From Lutibacter sp. B1 (lineage in GTDB: Bacteria > Bacteroidota > Bacteroidia > Flavobacteriales > Flavobacteriaceae), in the NCBI RefSeq assembly GCF_012524075.1, contig NZ_JAAZUI010000006.1, positions 1 through 64,000 on the forward strand: a stretch of DNA of 64,000 nucleotides, written 5' to 3'. The translations under genes were made by a program, and so were the position numbers. Shown one piece after another: positions 7,647 to 16,731 of the stretch; position 1 is the first letter of the stretch, and every line of letters begins with the position of its first letter. The notes under the pieces were generated by a model, which was not told the DNA's origin, ran no database searches, and worked only from the letters and a program-made list of their open reading frames with translations.

Positions 7647-10600
7647 CTATTTAACCAATGATCCTTCCTTAATAGCTTCTACTACTTCAGGATTTAATAA
7701 CGTTGAAATATCACCTAAATTAGAGGTTTCATTCTCAGCAATTTTCCTCAAAATTCTACGCATAATTTTTCCTGAACGGGTTTTAGGCAATCCGGGAACA
7801 AACTGAATTTTATCTAACTTGGCAATTGGCCCAATGGTACGTCCAATCAACTCATTGATCTCGTTGCGTAAAAAGTCTTCATTTTCAGGAGTTTCGTACA
7901 CAATAACATACGCATACAACGCATTACCTTTAATGTTATGAGGATACCCAACAATAGCAGATTCAACCACGTTACTATGCTCATTTATCACATTTTCTAT
8001 AGGAGCTGTTCCTAAATTATGGCCAGAAACTATCACAACATCATCTACTCTACCGGTAATTCTGTAATTACCTTCTAAATCTCTAAATGAGCCATCTCCT
8101 GTAAAATATTTTCCTGAAAAAGCAGAAAAATAAGTGTTTTTATATCTTTTATGATCTCCATAAATAGTACGTGCCATTGATGGCCAAGGATATTTAATAC
8201 ACAATCTTCCTTCTGCTGGATTGGTATTTAACTCTTCTCCTTTTTCATCAACTAAACAAGGTTGAATTCCAGGTAAAGGACGTGTAGCAAAAGTTGGTTT
8301 TGTTGGTGTAACACCTGCCAATGGAGAAATCATGATACCTCCTGTTTCTGTTTGCCACCAAGTATCTACAATTGGAGATTTTTGTTCACCAATTTTCTCG
8401 TTATACCAGTGCCAAGCTTCTTCATTAATTGGTTCCCCTACAGTTCCAAGAACTTTTATAGAACTTAAGTCGTTTCTTTCAATCAACTCATTTGGTTGAG
8501 CTGCTAAAGCTCTAATAGCTGTTGGTGCTGTATAGAACTGATTTACTTTATATTTTTCAACAATTTGCCAAAAACGTCCATAATCAGGATACGATGGAAC
8601 ACCTTCAAACATTAATGTTGTTGCTCCGGCTGCTAAAGGTCCGTAAACAATATAAGAATGACCTGTGATCCAACCAATGTCAGCAGTACAAAAATAAACA
8701 TCACCATGTTGGTATTGGAATACATTTTTAAAGCTGTAAGCCGTGTGAACCATATAACCTGCGCATGTATGTACCATACCTTTTGGTTTACCTGTTGAAC
8801 CCGATGTGTATAAAATAAACAACATATCTTCAGCATCCATTTCAACTGCTTTGCAAGTAGCATCCACTTTTTCTAACTCATCATGCCACCAAATATCTCG
8901 TCCTTCCTTCATAGTAACATCAGCATTTATTCTGTTTAAAATAATTGAAGTTTCTATAGTTGGGCACGTTTCAAGAGCTTCATCAGCAATGGCTTTTAAA
9001 TCGATTGGTTTAGCACCTCTGTAAACACCATCGGTTGTTAGTAAAACTTTACACTCGGCATCATTTATTCTTGTTGATAATGCTACCGATGAAAAACCTG
9101 CAAAAACAACTGAGTGCACAGCACCAATTCGGGCACAAGCCAATACGGCAATTGCCAACTCAGGAACCATTGGCATATAAATACAAACTCTATCTCCTTT
9201 TACAACTCCATTGTTTTTAAGCACATTAGCAAATTTATTTACTTCAGTATGTAATTCGTTATATGTTAAAGTTCTATTTGCTTCATTTGGATCGTTTGGT
9301 TCCCATATAATTGCTAAATCATCACCTTTTTTCTCTAAATGACGATCGATACAATTCTCTGTTATATTTAATTTAGCGCCTTTAAACCATTCAAATTTTG
9401 GAGTTTCCCAATCGTATTCAACAATTTTATCCCATTTTCTACGCCAAGTAAACGTATTTGCAATTTGAGCCCAAAATCCTTCAGGATCATTCACACTATG
9501 TTGATATGATTTATAATATTTAATAAAAGAATCAACTTGTAAATCGTCTAAAGTTTCTTTTTCTTCTTCAGTTACAAATTCAAAAGTTCCAATTTTATGA
9601 AGCTTGAATTCGTGTTCAATTTCAGTAATAATTTCAGAATCATCAATAGTTGAAGGAACTGTATACTCAACACCGTCAGCAATATTTCTTAAAAGTTTAC
9701 GCAGTATTTTTCCCGAACGAGTTTTAGGTAAACGTTTAACTATCAACACCTTTTTTAATGAGGCTACCGCTCCAATTACTTTTCTAATCTCTTGCTTTAT
9801 ATTGTATTCTAATTCGAAACTAGAAACATAATCTCCTGATTTTAATACAACTAAAGCTAAAGGAACTTGTCCTTTTAACTGATCTTCAATACCAAAAACT
9901 GCACATTCTGCAACTGAAGGATTAGAAGATACAACCTCTTCCATTTCGGCTGTTGATAACCTGTGACCTGCTACATTTATCACATCATCTACACGACCGG
10001 TTATATAGAAATAACCATCATCATCTACATAACCGCCATCACCTGAAAAATAGTAACCGTCATAACGTTTTAAGTATCCTTCAACAAATCTGTCAGTATT
10101 CCCCCAAATATTTAAAAGATTTCCGGGAGGTAATGGTAATTTGATAACTACAAAACCTTCTTCATTTGGACCAAGTACTTTTCCTTCTCTATTTAAAATT
10201 TGAATATTGTAACCACTAACAGGTTTTGCTGCTGATCCCGGTTTTACAGGCAAAGCTTCAACACCCATCATATTAGACAACATTGGCCAACCTGATTCTG
10301 TTTGCCACCAATGATCGATTACCGGAATTTGTAATTTTTCTTCCAACCATTTTAATGTAGCTACATCGCAACGCTCACCGGCTAAAAACTGGTATTTTAA
10401 GCAACTTAGATCGTAACCTTCCATCAACTCGCCATCAGGATCTTCTTTTTTGATTGCTCTTATAGCAGTTGGAGCAGTAAACATCACATTTACTTTATAC
10501 TCACTTATAATTCTCCAAAATGTGCCTGCATCAGGTGTTTTAATTGGTTTTCCTTCAAAAATAACCGTAGTATTTCTGTTAATTAGTGGTCCGTAAACAA

Positions 10601-11471
10601 TATAACTATGTCCTACAACCCAACCAACATCACTCGCTGCCCAATAAGTATCTCCTTCTTCAACTCCATAAATATTTTTCATAGAGTATTTCAGTGCAGT
10701 AGCATAACCACCACTGTCACGTAAAATACCTTTTGGTCTTCCTGTGGTTCCTGAAGTATATAAAATATATAATGGATGGTTAGACTCAACCTCTACACAA
10801 TCGGCAGGTTCTGATTTTTCTACCAATTTTTTATAATCTACAAAGCGGTGCGTTTTTGTTAAAATTGCACCTAACCTACGCTGAAATACAATTACTTTAT
10901 CGGGTTTGTGAGTTGCTTTTTCAACAGCTTCATCAACCAAAGGTTTATACGGTATCAATCGGTCAAATTCAACACCTGAAGTTGCTGTAATAATTACTTT
11001 TGGTTTGCAATCATCAATTCTAATAGCTAATTCATGAGGTGCAAAACCACCAAAAACAACCGAATGTATGGCTCCAATACGTGCACATGCTAACATACTA
11101 AATGCTGCATGCGGTATCATAGGCATATAAATAATAACGGTATCGCCTTTTTTTACACCTAAATCTCTAAGTCCACCTGCTAAACGCTCAACTTCACTTT
11201 TAACTTCATTATAAGAATAGGTAACTTTTCTTTGAGTTACAGGTGAATCGTAAATTAGTGCTGTTTGACTACCGTAACCATCTTCAATATGTTTATCTAC
11301 CGCTAAATAACACACATTTAATTTTCCGTCATCAAACCAACGATCAAATCCATTTTCATCTTTTGACAAAATAGTAGTCGGCTGCTTAAACCATTTTATT
11401 TCATTGGCCTGTTCACCCCAAAACTGCTCAGGGTTTTCTATGCTGTAATTATAATGTTTTTGATAACTCAT
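7647..11471 (-). CDS. Fused PrpE-like and Acs-like acyl-CoA synthetase (tandem AMP-forming ligase)
   Basis: A single 1274-aa frame carrying two complete AMP-forming acyl-CoA synthetases. Residues 1 to about 640 look propionyl-CoA-synthetase-like (YNYSIENPEQFW, TSGTTGRPKG, DHWWQTESGWP, RLPKTRSGK). From about 642 to the end looks acetyl-CoA-synthetase-like (HSVNDPEGFW, WFKGAKLNITENC, TSGSTGKPKG, DTWWQTETGG, GLPKTRSGK). Both halves keep the P-loop, the Trp of the acyl pocket and the C-terminal catalytic Lys, the usual acetylation target. A short acidic linker joins them. Usual family length is 620-660 aa, so this is a genuine double-length fusion or the product of a lost stop codon or sequencing error. 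It is the last gene of the acetate symporter and sensor cluster, consistent with activating imported short-chain acids to CoA thioesters. Confidence 0.85.
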   Translation of the reverse strand: MSYQKHYNYSIENPEQFWGEQANEIKWFKQPTTILSKDENGFDRWFDDGKLNVCYLAVDKHIEDGYGSQTALIYDSPVTQRKVTYSYNEVKSEVERLAGGLRDLGVKKGDTVIIYMPMIPHAAFSMLACARIGAIHSVVFGGFAPHELAIRIDDCKPKVIITATSGVEFDRLIPYKPLVDEAVEKATHKPDKVIVFQRRLGAILTKTHRFVDYKKLVEKSEPADCVEVESNHPLYILYTSGTTGRPKGILRDSGGYATALKYSMKNIYGVEEGDTYWAASDVGWVVGHSYIVYGPLINRNTTVIFEGKPIKTPDAGTFWRIISEYKVNVMFTAPTAIRAIKKEDPDGELMEGYDLSCLKYQFLAGERCDVATLKWLEEKLQIPVIDHWWQTESGWPMLSNMMGVEALPVKPGSAAKPVSGYNIQILNREGKVLGPNEEGFVVIKLPLPPGNLLNIWGNTDRFVEGYLKRYDGYYFSGDGGYVDDDGYFYITGRVDDVINVAGHRLSTAEMEEVVSSNPSVAECAVFGIEDQLKGQVPLALVVLKSGDYVSSFELEYNIKQEIRKVIGAVASLKKVLIVKRLPKTRSGKILRKLLRNIADGVEYTVPSTIDDSEIITEIEHEFKLHKIGTFEFVTEEEKETLDDLQVDSFIKYYKSYQHSVNDPEGFWAQIANTFTWRRKWDKIVEYDWETPKFEWFKGAKLNITENCIDRHLEKKGDDLAIIWEPNDPNEANRTLTYNELHTEVNKFANVLKNNGVVKGDRVCIYMPMVPELAIAVLACARIGAVHSVVFAGFSSVALSTRINDAECKVLLTTDGVYRGAKPIDLKAIADEALETCPTIETSIILNRINADVTMKEGRDIWWHDELEKVDATCKAVEMDAEDMLFILYTSGSTGKPKGMVHTCAGYMVHTAYSFKNVFQYQHGDVYFCTADIGWITGHSYIVYGPLAAGATTLMFEGVPSYPDYGRFWQIVEKYKVNQFYTAPTAIRALAAQPNELIERNDLSSIKVLGTVGEPINEEAWHWYNEKIGEQKSPIVDTWWQTETGGIMISPLAGVTPTKPTFATRPLPGIQPCLVDEKGEELNTNPAEGRLCIKYPWPSMARTIYGDHKRYKNTYFSAFSGKYFTGDGSFRDLEGNYRITGRVDDVVIVSGHNLGTAPIENVINEHSNVVESAIVGYPHNIKGNALYAYVIVYETPENEDFLRNEINELIGRTIGPIAKLDKIQFVPGLPKTRSGKIMRRILRKIAENETSNLGDISTLLNPEVVEAIKEGSLVK

Positions 11472-11483
11472 TTTATTTAGTTT

Positions 11484-11849
11484 TTATTTTTTTAAAAGTT
11501 CTTTTACCTCTTTTACTAATTTTTTTGTTGAAAATGGTTTAGAGATATATTTGTTTGCACCTAACTGCATTCCTATTTCAACATCTGATATTTTATTTTT
11601 TGCTGAAAGAATTATTACTCTAATATCGCTTAATTCTTCGCTTGATTTCAAATAATTAAGCACCTGATAACCATCTACTTTTGGCATCATAATATCTAAT
11701 AAAATAATATCGGGGATATTATTTTCTGCAATTTCAATAGCTTCTGCGCCATCACGCGCAATAAACACTTCAAAATTCTCTTTCTTAAAAATGTATTCTA
11801 ATGACATTACAATATTTGGCTCGTCATCAACAATTAAAATCTTTTTCAT
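11484..11849 (-). CDS. Single-domain CheY-like response regulator
   Basis: A 121-aa receiver domain without an output domain. The acidic pocket is D9/D10 (VDDEP), the phospho-acceptor is D52 (LLDIMMP), the switch Ser is S82 (LSAK) and the conserved Lys is K104 (KPF). It starts 2 bases after the symporter/histidine-kinase gene ends, so that kinase is the likely phosphodonor. The fused synthetase follows 12 bases downstream. With no DNA-binding domain it must act by protein contact or in a phosphorelay. Confidence 0.92.
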   Translation of the reverse strand: MKKILIVDDEPNIVMSLEYIFKKENFEVFIARDGAEAIEIAENNIPDIILLDIMMPKVDGYQVLNYLKSSEELSDIRVIILSAKNKISDVEIGMQLGANKYISKPFSTKKLVKEVKELLKK

Positions 11850-11851
11850 TA

Positions 11852-14482
11852 TTAATCTGTATTTAATGGTAATGTAAATGTTAGTCTTGCTCCTTGAGGT
11901 TTTATATTCTCAGCCCAAATTTTTCCGTTATGACTTTCAATAATTTGTTTACTTATTGCTAATCCTAATCCACTACCTTCAGGCTTTACAATAGTTTGAT
12001 TTTTAGATTGATAGAATTTATCAAAAATTGAAACAAGATCATCAACTTCAATTCCTTTTCCGTTATCTTCAACAGAAATTTCAATTTTATTTTGATTGAT
12101 GTATGTAAATACCGAAACTGAACCATTTTCTTTATTTGAAAATTTTATGGCATTCGATAATAAATTAATAATTACCTGCTGAATTCTATCTTCATCATAA
12201 ATAAGTTCAATATCTTTTACTCCTTCTTTATTAATCTTGATTCCGTTTGTTAAACTCAATTGACTAACTGCATCAATAGATTTTTGAATTGTATTTTTAA
12301 TTGAATTTTGATTAAGTTCCAGTTTTTCTTTACCGGTAGCCAGTTTTTCTAAATCTAAAATGTTATTTATAAGCCTGCTTATTCGTTTACTTTCGCTTAA
12401 AATACTTTTCAAAAATTGTTTTTTTGTAGCTTTTTCAATATCATCGTTATCTAAAAGTATTTCAGAAAGTGCTCTAATTGAGGTTATTGGCGTTTTTAAT
12501 TCGTGAGAAACTGTGTCTAAAAATTCATCTTTTTGTTTATCTCTCTCTTTTAATTCTTTATTAGATTCTTTGGTTTTTCTCGTTTCATCTAAAATACTTA
12601 ACACTTCAGTTAAACTTATTTCTTCTTCTTTGGCAACTGATGAAATTAAAATTCTAGCAGAAGCACTTCCTATACTTCCTGTTAATAATTTTTCGGAAAA
12701 ATTTACCAAACGTGCATCTGCCAATTTGTTTTTTTTATCTACTCCATACTTCATAAAAAACAAATTCAAAGCTCTTTCTGTTCTTTCTTCACCTAAAAAA
12801 CGTGTTAAAACTTTTCTAATATCACTAACATAAGCCTCTCCCTTCCAAACGTAAGCATCTTCATGTAACGATGCATATTTGCTGCTATCAACAAACATTT
12901 CTGCAAAATTTCGTTCTCTATAACTGCTAACAATTCCTACTGATACCAATACGTAAACAATAGTATTAAAAAATAAACTCCAAAATACTGCTGAAGGTAC
13001 AGGCTCAAAAATTTGTAATCCAAATAACTCATTTGGCTTTAAAAAACTGAGTCCGAACAAACCTTCCTCAACAAATGAAGTAGATATTGATTGAGAATCG
13101 ATGGTAAATGGAACAACTAAAATATAAAAGGTTATAATAAAACCAATTATAATACCCAATTTAGCTCCAAGTGACGAGCCTCTTCTCCAAAATAATCCTC
13201 CAAAAAATGAAGGCGCCAATTGGGCAATTATTACAAAAGAAACTAAACCAATAGATACCAAAGAGTGGTCTAACGTAAAACTTTTATAGAAAAAATAGGC
13301 AATAATTATTAATGAAAATATAGCTATACGACGAATTTTTTTAATTGACCCGGTATTTTCTTCAGATTCACCTTCACTAAATTTTCTTAAAAATCCATAA
13401 GGTATAATAAGGTTATTACTAAGCATGGTTGACAATGCTAAGGTTGAAATAACCACCATTGATATTGCCGCCGAAAAACCTCCTAAAAAAACCAATAATG
13501 CTAAAAATTCATGATTGTTATTAAGTGGTAACATCAACGTAAATAAATCGGCATCAACTTCTTGATTTTCAAAAATTATATTACCGCCCCAGGCTATAAA
13601 TATTACAAAAATATTGAACAACAGTAAATACAAAGGAAATAACCAAATTACCTTTTTTAAATACTTTTCACGATCATTTTCTACAACTGTAACCTGAAAT
13701 TGCCTTGGCAAAAGCATTATGGCTATCATAGAAACAAAACTTAGTAAAAACCAATTAAATCCTCCTTCTAAACCATCAATACTTTGTTGAATTTTGAAAT
13801 TTGGTAAACCTGAAGCTTTATCGTACACATCAGCAGGGCCATTAAACAGATAAAACGTTACATATACACCTATTACAAGAAAGAAAACCAATTTAATAAT
13901 TGACTCTAAAGCAACTGCGGTTATGATCCCTTTATGACGCTCGGAAGCATCGGTATGCTGTGTGCCAAAAAAAGCAGCAAAAATTGCTAAAAGTATTGCA
14001 ATATAAAAAGTAGTATCGTTTATAATATAATCTGTTGCAATATTATGATTTGTGATTACATTAAAAGTTTCTGAAATAGCTTTAAGTTGTAATGATATAT
14101 AAGGTACAATTGCCAAAATACATACAACTGTTACCAAAGCACCTAAAAAGCGGTCGTTTCCATAACGTAACGAAATAAAGTCTGCTAATGATGAAATTTT
14201 ATTTCCTTTTGAAATTCTAATTATTTTTTTCATTAAAATTATCCAACTTGGTATAATAATAATGGGTCCTATATAAATAGTTAAAAATTGTAAACCAGAG
14301 GTAGCTGCTAATCCAACACTCCCATAGTATGTCCATGCTGTACAATAAACTGCTAAAGAAAGTGTATAAACATAAGGATTATTTACCCACTTACTTTTTG
14401 AGTTTTTCTCTGCCCAATATGCAACATAAAAAATTAGGGCTAAATAAGCTATTATTATAAAAATCACTAAAAAACTACTCAT
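11852..14482 (-). CDS. Sodium/solute symporter-histidine kinase chimera (CbrA-like)
   Basis: An 876-aa membrane sensor. Residues 1 to about 520 are a multi-spanning SSS-family symporter domain. About 540-640 resembles the STAC linker found between SLC5 domains and kinases (GSASARILISSV). A HisKA dimerisation domain follows with H near 658 (VSHELKTP), then HATPase_c with an N box, DNGKGI near 805 and GSGLGLAI near 838. Known relatives such as CbrA couple transport or substrate binding to kinase activity. It is coupled by an 8-base overlap to the small gene upstream and followed after 2 bases by the response regulator. The neighbourhood (ActP-like symporter, Acs) suggests acetate or another short-chain acid as the signal, which is inference. 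Confidence 0.88.
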   Translation of the reverse strand: MSSFLVIFIIIAYLALIFYVAYWAEKNSKSKWVNNPYVYTLSLAVYCTAWTYYGSVGLAATSGLQFLTIYIGPIIIIPSWIILMKKIIRISKGNKISSLADFISLRYGNDRFLGALVTVVCILAIVPYISLQLKAISETFNVITNHNIATDYIINDTTFYIAILLAIFAAFFGTQHTDASERHKGIITAVALESIIKLVFFLVIGVYVTFYLFNGPADVYDKASGLPNFKIQQSIDGLEGGFNWFLLSFVSMIAIMLLPRQFQVTVVENDREKYLKKVIWLFPLYLLLFNIFVIFIAWGGNIIFENQEVDADLFTLMLPLNNNHEFLALLVFLGGFSAAISMVVISTLALSTMLSNNLIIPYGFLRKFSEGESEENTGSIKKIRRIAIFSLIIIAYFFYKSFTLDHSLVSIGLVSFVIIAQLAPSFFGGLFWRRGSSLGAKLGIIIGFIITFYILVVPFTIDSQSISTSFVEEGLFGLSFLKPNELFGLQIFEPVPSAVFWSLFFNTIVYVLVSVGIVSSYRERNFAEMFVDSSKYASLHEDAYVWKGEAYVSDIRKVLTRFLGEERTERALNLFFMKYGVDKKNKLADARLVNFSEKLLTGSIGSASARILISSVAKEEEISLTEVLSILDETRKTKESNKELKERDKQKDEFLDTVSHELKTPITSIRALSEILLDNDDIEKATKKQFLKSILSESKRISRLINNILDLEKLATGKEKLELNQNSIKNTIQKSIDAVSQLSLTNGIKINKEGVKDIELIYDEDRIQQVIINLLSNAIKFSNKENGSVSVFTYINQNKIEISVEDNGKGIEVDDLVSIFDKFYQSKNQTIVKPEGSGLGLAISKQIIESHNGKIWAENIKPQGARLTFTLPLNTD

Positions 14483-14669
14483 AATACTTTTTTAGGATTA
14501 TATATGATACAATAATACTTATTATCCAAATAAAAAAAATATAGAAATATATTAGTGGAAAACCTAAAATATTAAAGCTACTATTAAAAAGTAATATAAT
14601 TGGAACATTAAATAAACACAATAATAGTAATGAAAGTACAATAAGCTTTTGTTGATGTCTTTTTTTCAC
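14475..14669 (-). CDS. Small two-helix membrane protein
   Basis: A 64-aa protein with a basic start (KKRHQQK) and two hydrophobic segments at about 8-28 and 36-56, ending LKKYYE. The frame is open up to a GTG at 14708, but that codon lies inside the terminator hairpin of the preceding gene. The GTG at 14669, before the Lys-rich segment, is therefore the better start. It overlaps the symporter-kinase start by 8 bases. Its position between an ActP-like symporter and a symporter-kinase suggests an accessory membrane subunit. I do not recognise the family with certainty. Confidence 0.6.
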   Translation of the reverse strand: MKKRHQQKLIVLSLLLLCLFNVPIILLFNSSFNILGFPLIYFYIFFIWIISIIVSYIILKKYYE

Positions 14670-14695
14670 TGTATCATAAATTAACCTTAAATATA

Positions 14696-14735
14696 GTAAA
14701 AACAGCACTAGTATATAATAGTGCTGTTTTTTTTT
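14696..14735 (-). terminator. Bidirectional-looking terminator after the ActP-like gene
   Basis: A 10-bp stem, AACAGCACTA with TAGTGCTGTT and an 8-base loop. On the minus strand it ends in a run of 5 T. It lies between the symporter gene and the small membrane protein, so it probably attenuates transcription into the sensor and synthetase genes. Confidence 0.7.
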
Positions 14736-14748
14736 GACTAACTATTAC

Positions 14749-16440
14749 CTAATGGGTCTGTGCATCACCAGCTCCTGATGGGATTCTAATATGTTCTACA
14801 ATATCTTGTACTTCACTTGGTGGTTCTGCTGTAAATCTTGAAACAACAAATGAAACTATAAAGTTAAATACCATTGCTACTGTTCCAAAACCTTCTGGCG
14901 AAATACCAAACCACCATTCGCTTGGCGGAGGTGTTTCTCCAATCCAACCTAATTTAAATTTTGCCATGTAATAGGTCATTAAACCTAAACCTACAATCAT
15001 ACCCGAAATGGCTCCTTCTTTATTCATACGTTTATCAAAAATACCAAGTAGTATTGCCGGAAAAAATGATGCTGCTGCTAAACCAAAGGCTAATGCAACT
15101 ACTGCCGCAACGAATCCCGGTGGATTGATACCAAAATAGCCTGCAATTAAAACAGCTACGAAAGCACTAACACGGGCCGCAATTAATTCTCCTTTTTCTG
15201 AAATATTTGGTTTGATCATTTTCTTTAACAAATCATGAGAAATTGATGAAGCTATTACCAATAATAACCCTGCCGCTGTTGACAAAGCTGCTGCCAAACC
15301 TCCTGCACCAACTAAAGCAACAACCCAATTAGGTAATTTGGCTATTTCAGGATTTGCCAATACCATAATATCTCGGTCAATTGTTAATTCATTAATAGAA
15401 GTATCTGCAACATATTGCACAACCCCATCACCATTTTTATCATCAAATTTTAACAACCCTGTTTTTTCCCAATTCCCAAACCATTCCGGTAATTCTTCAT
15501 ATTTTGCATTGCTAACAGTTTCAATTAAATTGGTTCTTGCAAAAACAGCTACAGCAGGAACGGTGGTATATAAAATTGCAATAAATAATAAAGCCCAACC
15601 TGCAGAAACACGAGCGTCTTTTACTTTTGGTACCGTAAAAAACCGTACAATTACATGAGGTAAACCTGCAGTACCTATCATTAAGGCAGCAGTTATTGCA
15701 AATACATCTATCATAGATTTACTCCCTGAAGTATATTCATGAAAACCAAGTTCTTTATGTAATCCATCTAATTTATCCAGTAAATAAACGCCATCTTCAC
15801 CACTACCACCAAAACCTAATTGCGGTATCGGATTTCCAGTCATTTGAAAAGAGATAAAAATTGCCGGCACCATAAATGCAAATATCAATACACAATATTG
15901 TGCAACCTGCGTATAGGTAATTCCCTTCATTCCACCTAAAACTGCATAAAATAATACAATAAACATACCTATATAAACACCGGTATCAATATCAACTTCA
16001 AGATATCTTGAAAATACAATTCCAACACCTCTCATTTGTCCTGCTACATATGTAAACGAAACTATAAGTGCTGCTATTACTGCAACAGTTCTAGCTGTGT
16101 TAGAATAATATCGATCTCCTATAAAATCAGGCACTGTGAATTTTCCGAATTTTCGTAAATATGGAGCCAATAAAAGTGCTAATAACACATAACCTCCAGT
16201 CCATCCCATTATATAAACAGAGCCATCGTAGCCTGTAAAAGAAACAATCCCTGCCAATGAGATAAATGATGCTGCCGACATCCAGTCGGCCCCTGTAGCC
16301 ATACCGTTTAAAATTGGCGGAACACCTCCACCTGCTACATAAAATTCTTTAGAAGATCCTGCCCTTGCCCATATTGCAATACCTATATACAATGCAAATG
16401 TAATTCCAACAAGTATCCATGTCCATGCTAATATTCCCAT
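14749..16440 (-). CDS. actP: Cation/acetate symporter (ActP-like, VC_2705-type SSS family)
   Basis: A 563-aa sodium:solute symporter with about 13 predicted membrane segments. Its N-terminus (WTWILVGITF, AGGGVPPILNGMATGADWMSAASFISLAG) matches the acetate-permease branch of the SSS family. A soluble insertion at about 320-360 (DKNGDGVVQYV) resembles a calcium-binding loop and is a known feature of the DUF4212-linked subfamily. The immediate upstream partner is a DUF4212 protein, the usual small subunit. It imports acetate or similar monocarboxylates for the adjacent acyl-CoA synthetase. A terminator follows. The gene symbol is by family resemblance. Confidence 0.85.
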   Translation of the reverse strand: MGILAWTWILVGITFALYIGIAIWARAGSSKEFYVAGGGVPPILNGMATGADWMSAASFISLAGIVSFTGYDGSVYIMGWTGGYVLLALLLAPYLRKFGKFTVPDFIGDRYYSNTARTVAVIAALIVSFTYVAGQMRGVGIVFSRYLEVDIDTGVYIGMFIVLFYAVLGGMKGITYTQVAQYCVLIFAFMVPAIFISFQMTGNPIPQLGFGGSGEDGVYLLDKLDGLHKELGFHEYTSGSKSMIDVFAITAALMIGTAGLPHVIVRFFTVPKVKDARVSAGWALLFIAILYTTVPAVAVFARTNLIETVSNAKYEELPEWFGNWEKTGLLKFDDKNGDGVVQYVADTSINELTIDRDIMVLANPEIAKLPNWVVALVGAGGLAAALSTAAGLLLVIASSISHDLLKKMIKPNISEKGELIAARVSAFVAVLIAGYFGINPPGFVAAVVALAFGLAAASFFPAILLGIFDKRMNKEGAISGMIVGLGLMTYYMAKFKLGWIGETPPPSEWWFGISPEGFGTVAMVFNFIVSFVVSRFTAEPPSEVQDIVEHIRIPSGAGDAQTH

Positions 16441-16465
16441 GATTTAATTATTTTTTAAGTTAAAA

Positions 16466-16720
16466 TTATTCGTCTACTCCATATTTTTTATCCAGTTTAT
16501 TCATCAACCATACATAGACGAATATTAAGATAACAAACACATACATTGACCCTTGTTGCGCAAACCAAAAACCTAATTTATAACCACCAAGTTTAATTGT
16601 ATTTAATTGGTCTACTAATAAAATTCCAAATACATAGGAAACTAAAAACCAAATACTTAATAATATTGCTAAATATTTTAGGTTTTCTTTCCAATATGCT
16701 TTCATACTTTTTTCTGACAT
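16466..16720 (-). CDS. DUF4212 symporter small subunit
   Basis: An 84-aa protein with two transmembrane helices at about 15-35 and 55-73. KAYWKENLKYLAILLSIWFLV and FWFAQQGS are hallmarks of DUF4212, which accompanies VC_2705-type sodium:solute symporters. It lies 25 bases upstream of the symporter and 11 bases downstream of the porin gene, all on the minus strand, so one transcript is likely. Confidence 0.9.
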   Translation of the reverse strand: MSEKSMKAYWKENLKYLAILLSIWFLVSYVFGILLVDQLNTIKLGGYKLGFWFAQQGSMYVFVILIFVYVWLMNKLDKKYGVDE

Positions 16721-16731
16721 AATGCTAAGTT

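Noticed and set aside
9035-9220. Short open frames opposite or within the synthetase and other large genes (also 15338-15658, 12513-12833, 27767-28018 and similar)
   Set aside because: They lie antisense or out of frame to genes with full sets of family motifs, have biased composition and no recognisable start signals.
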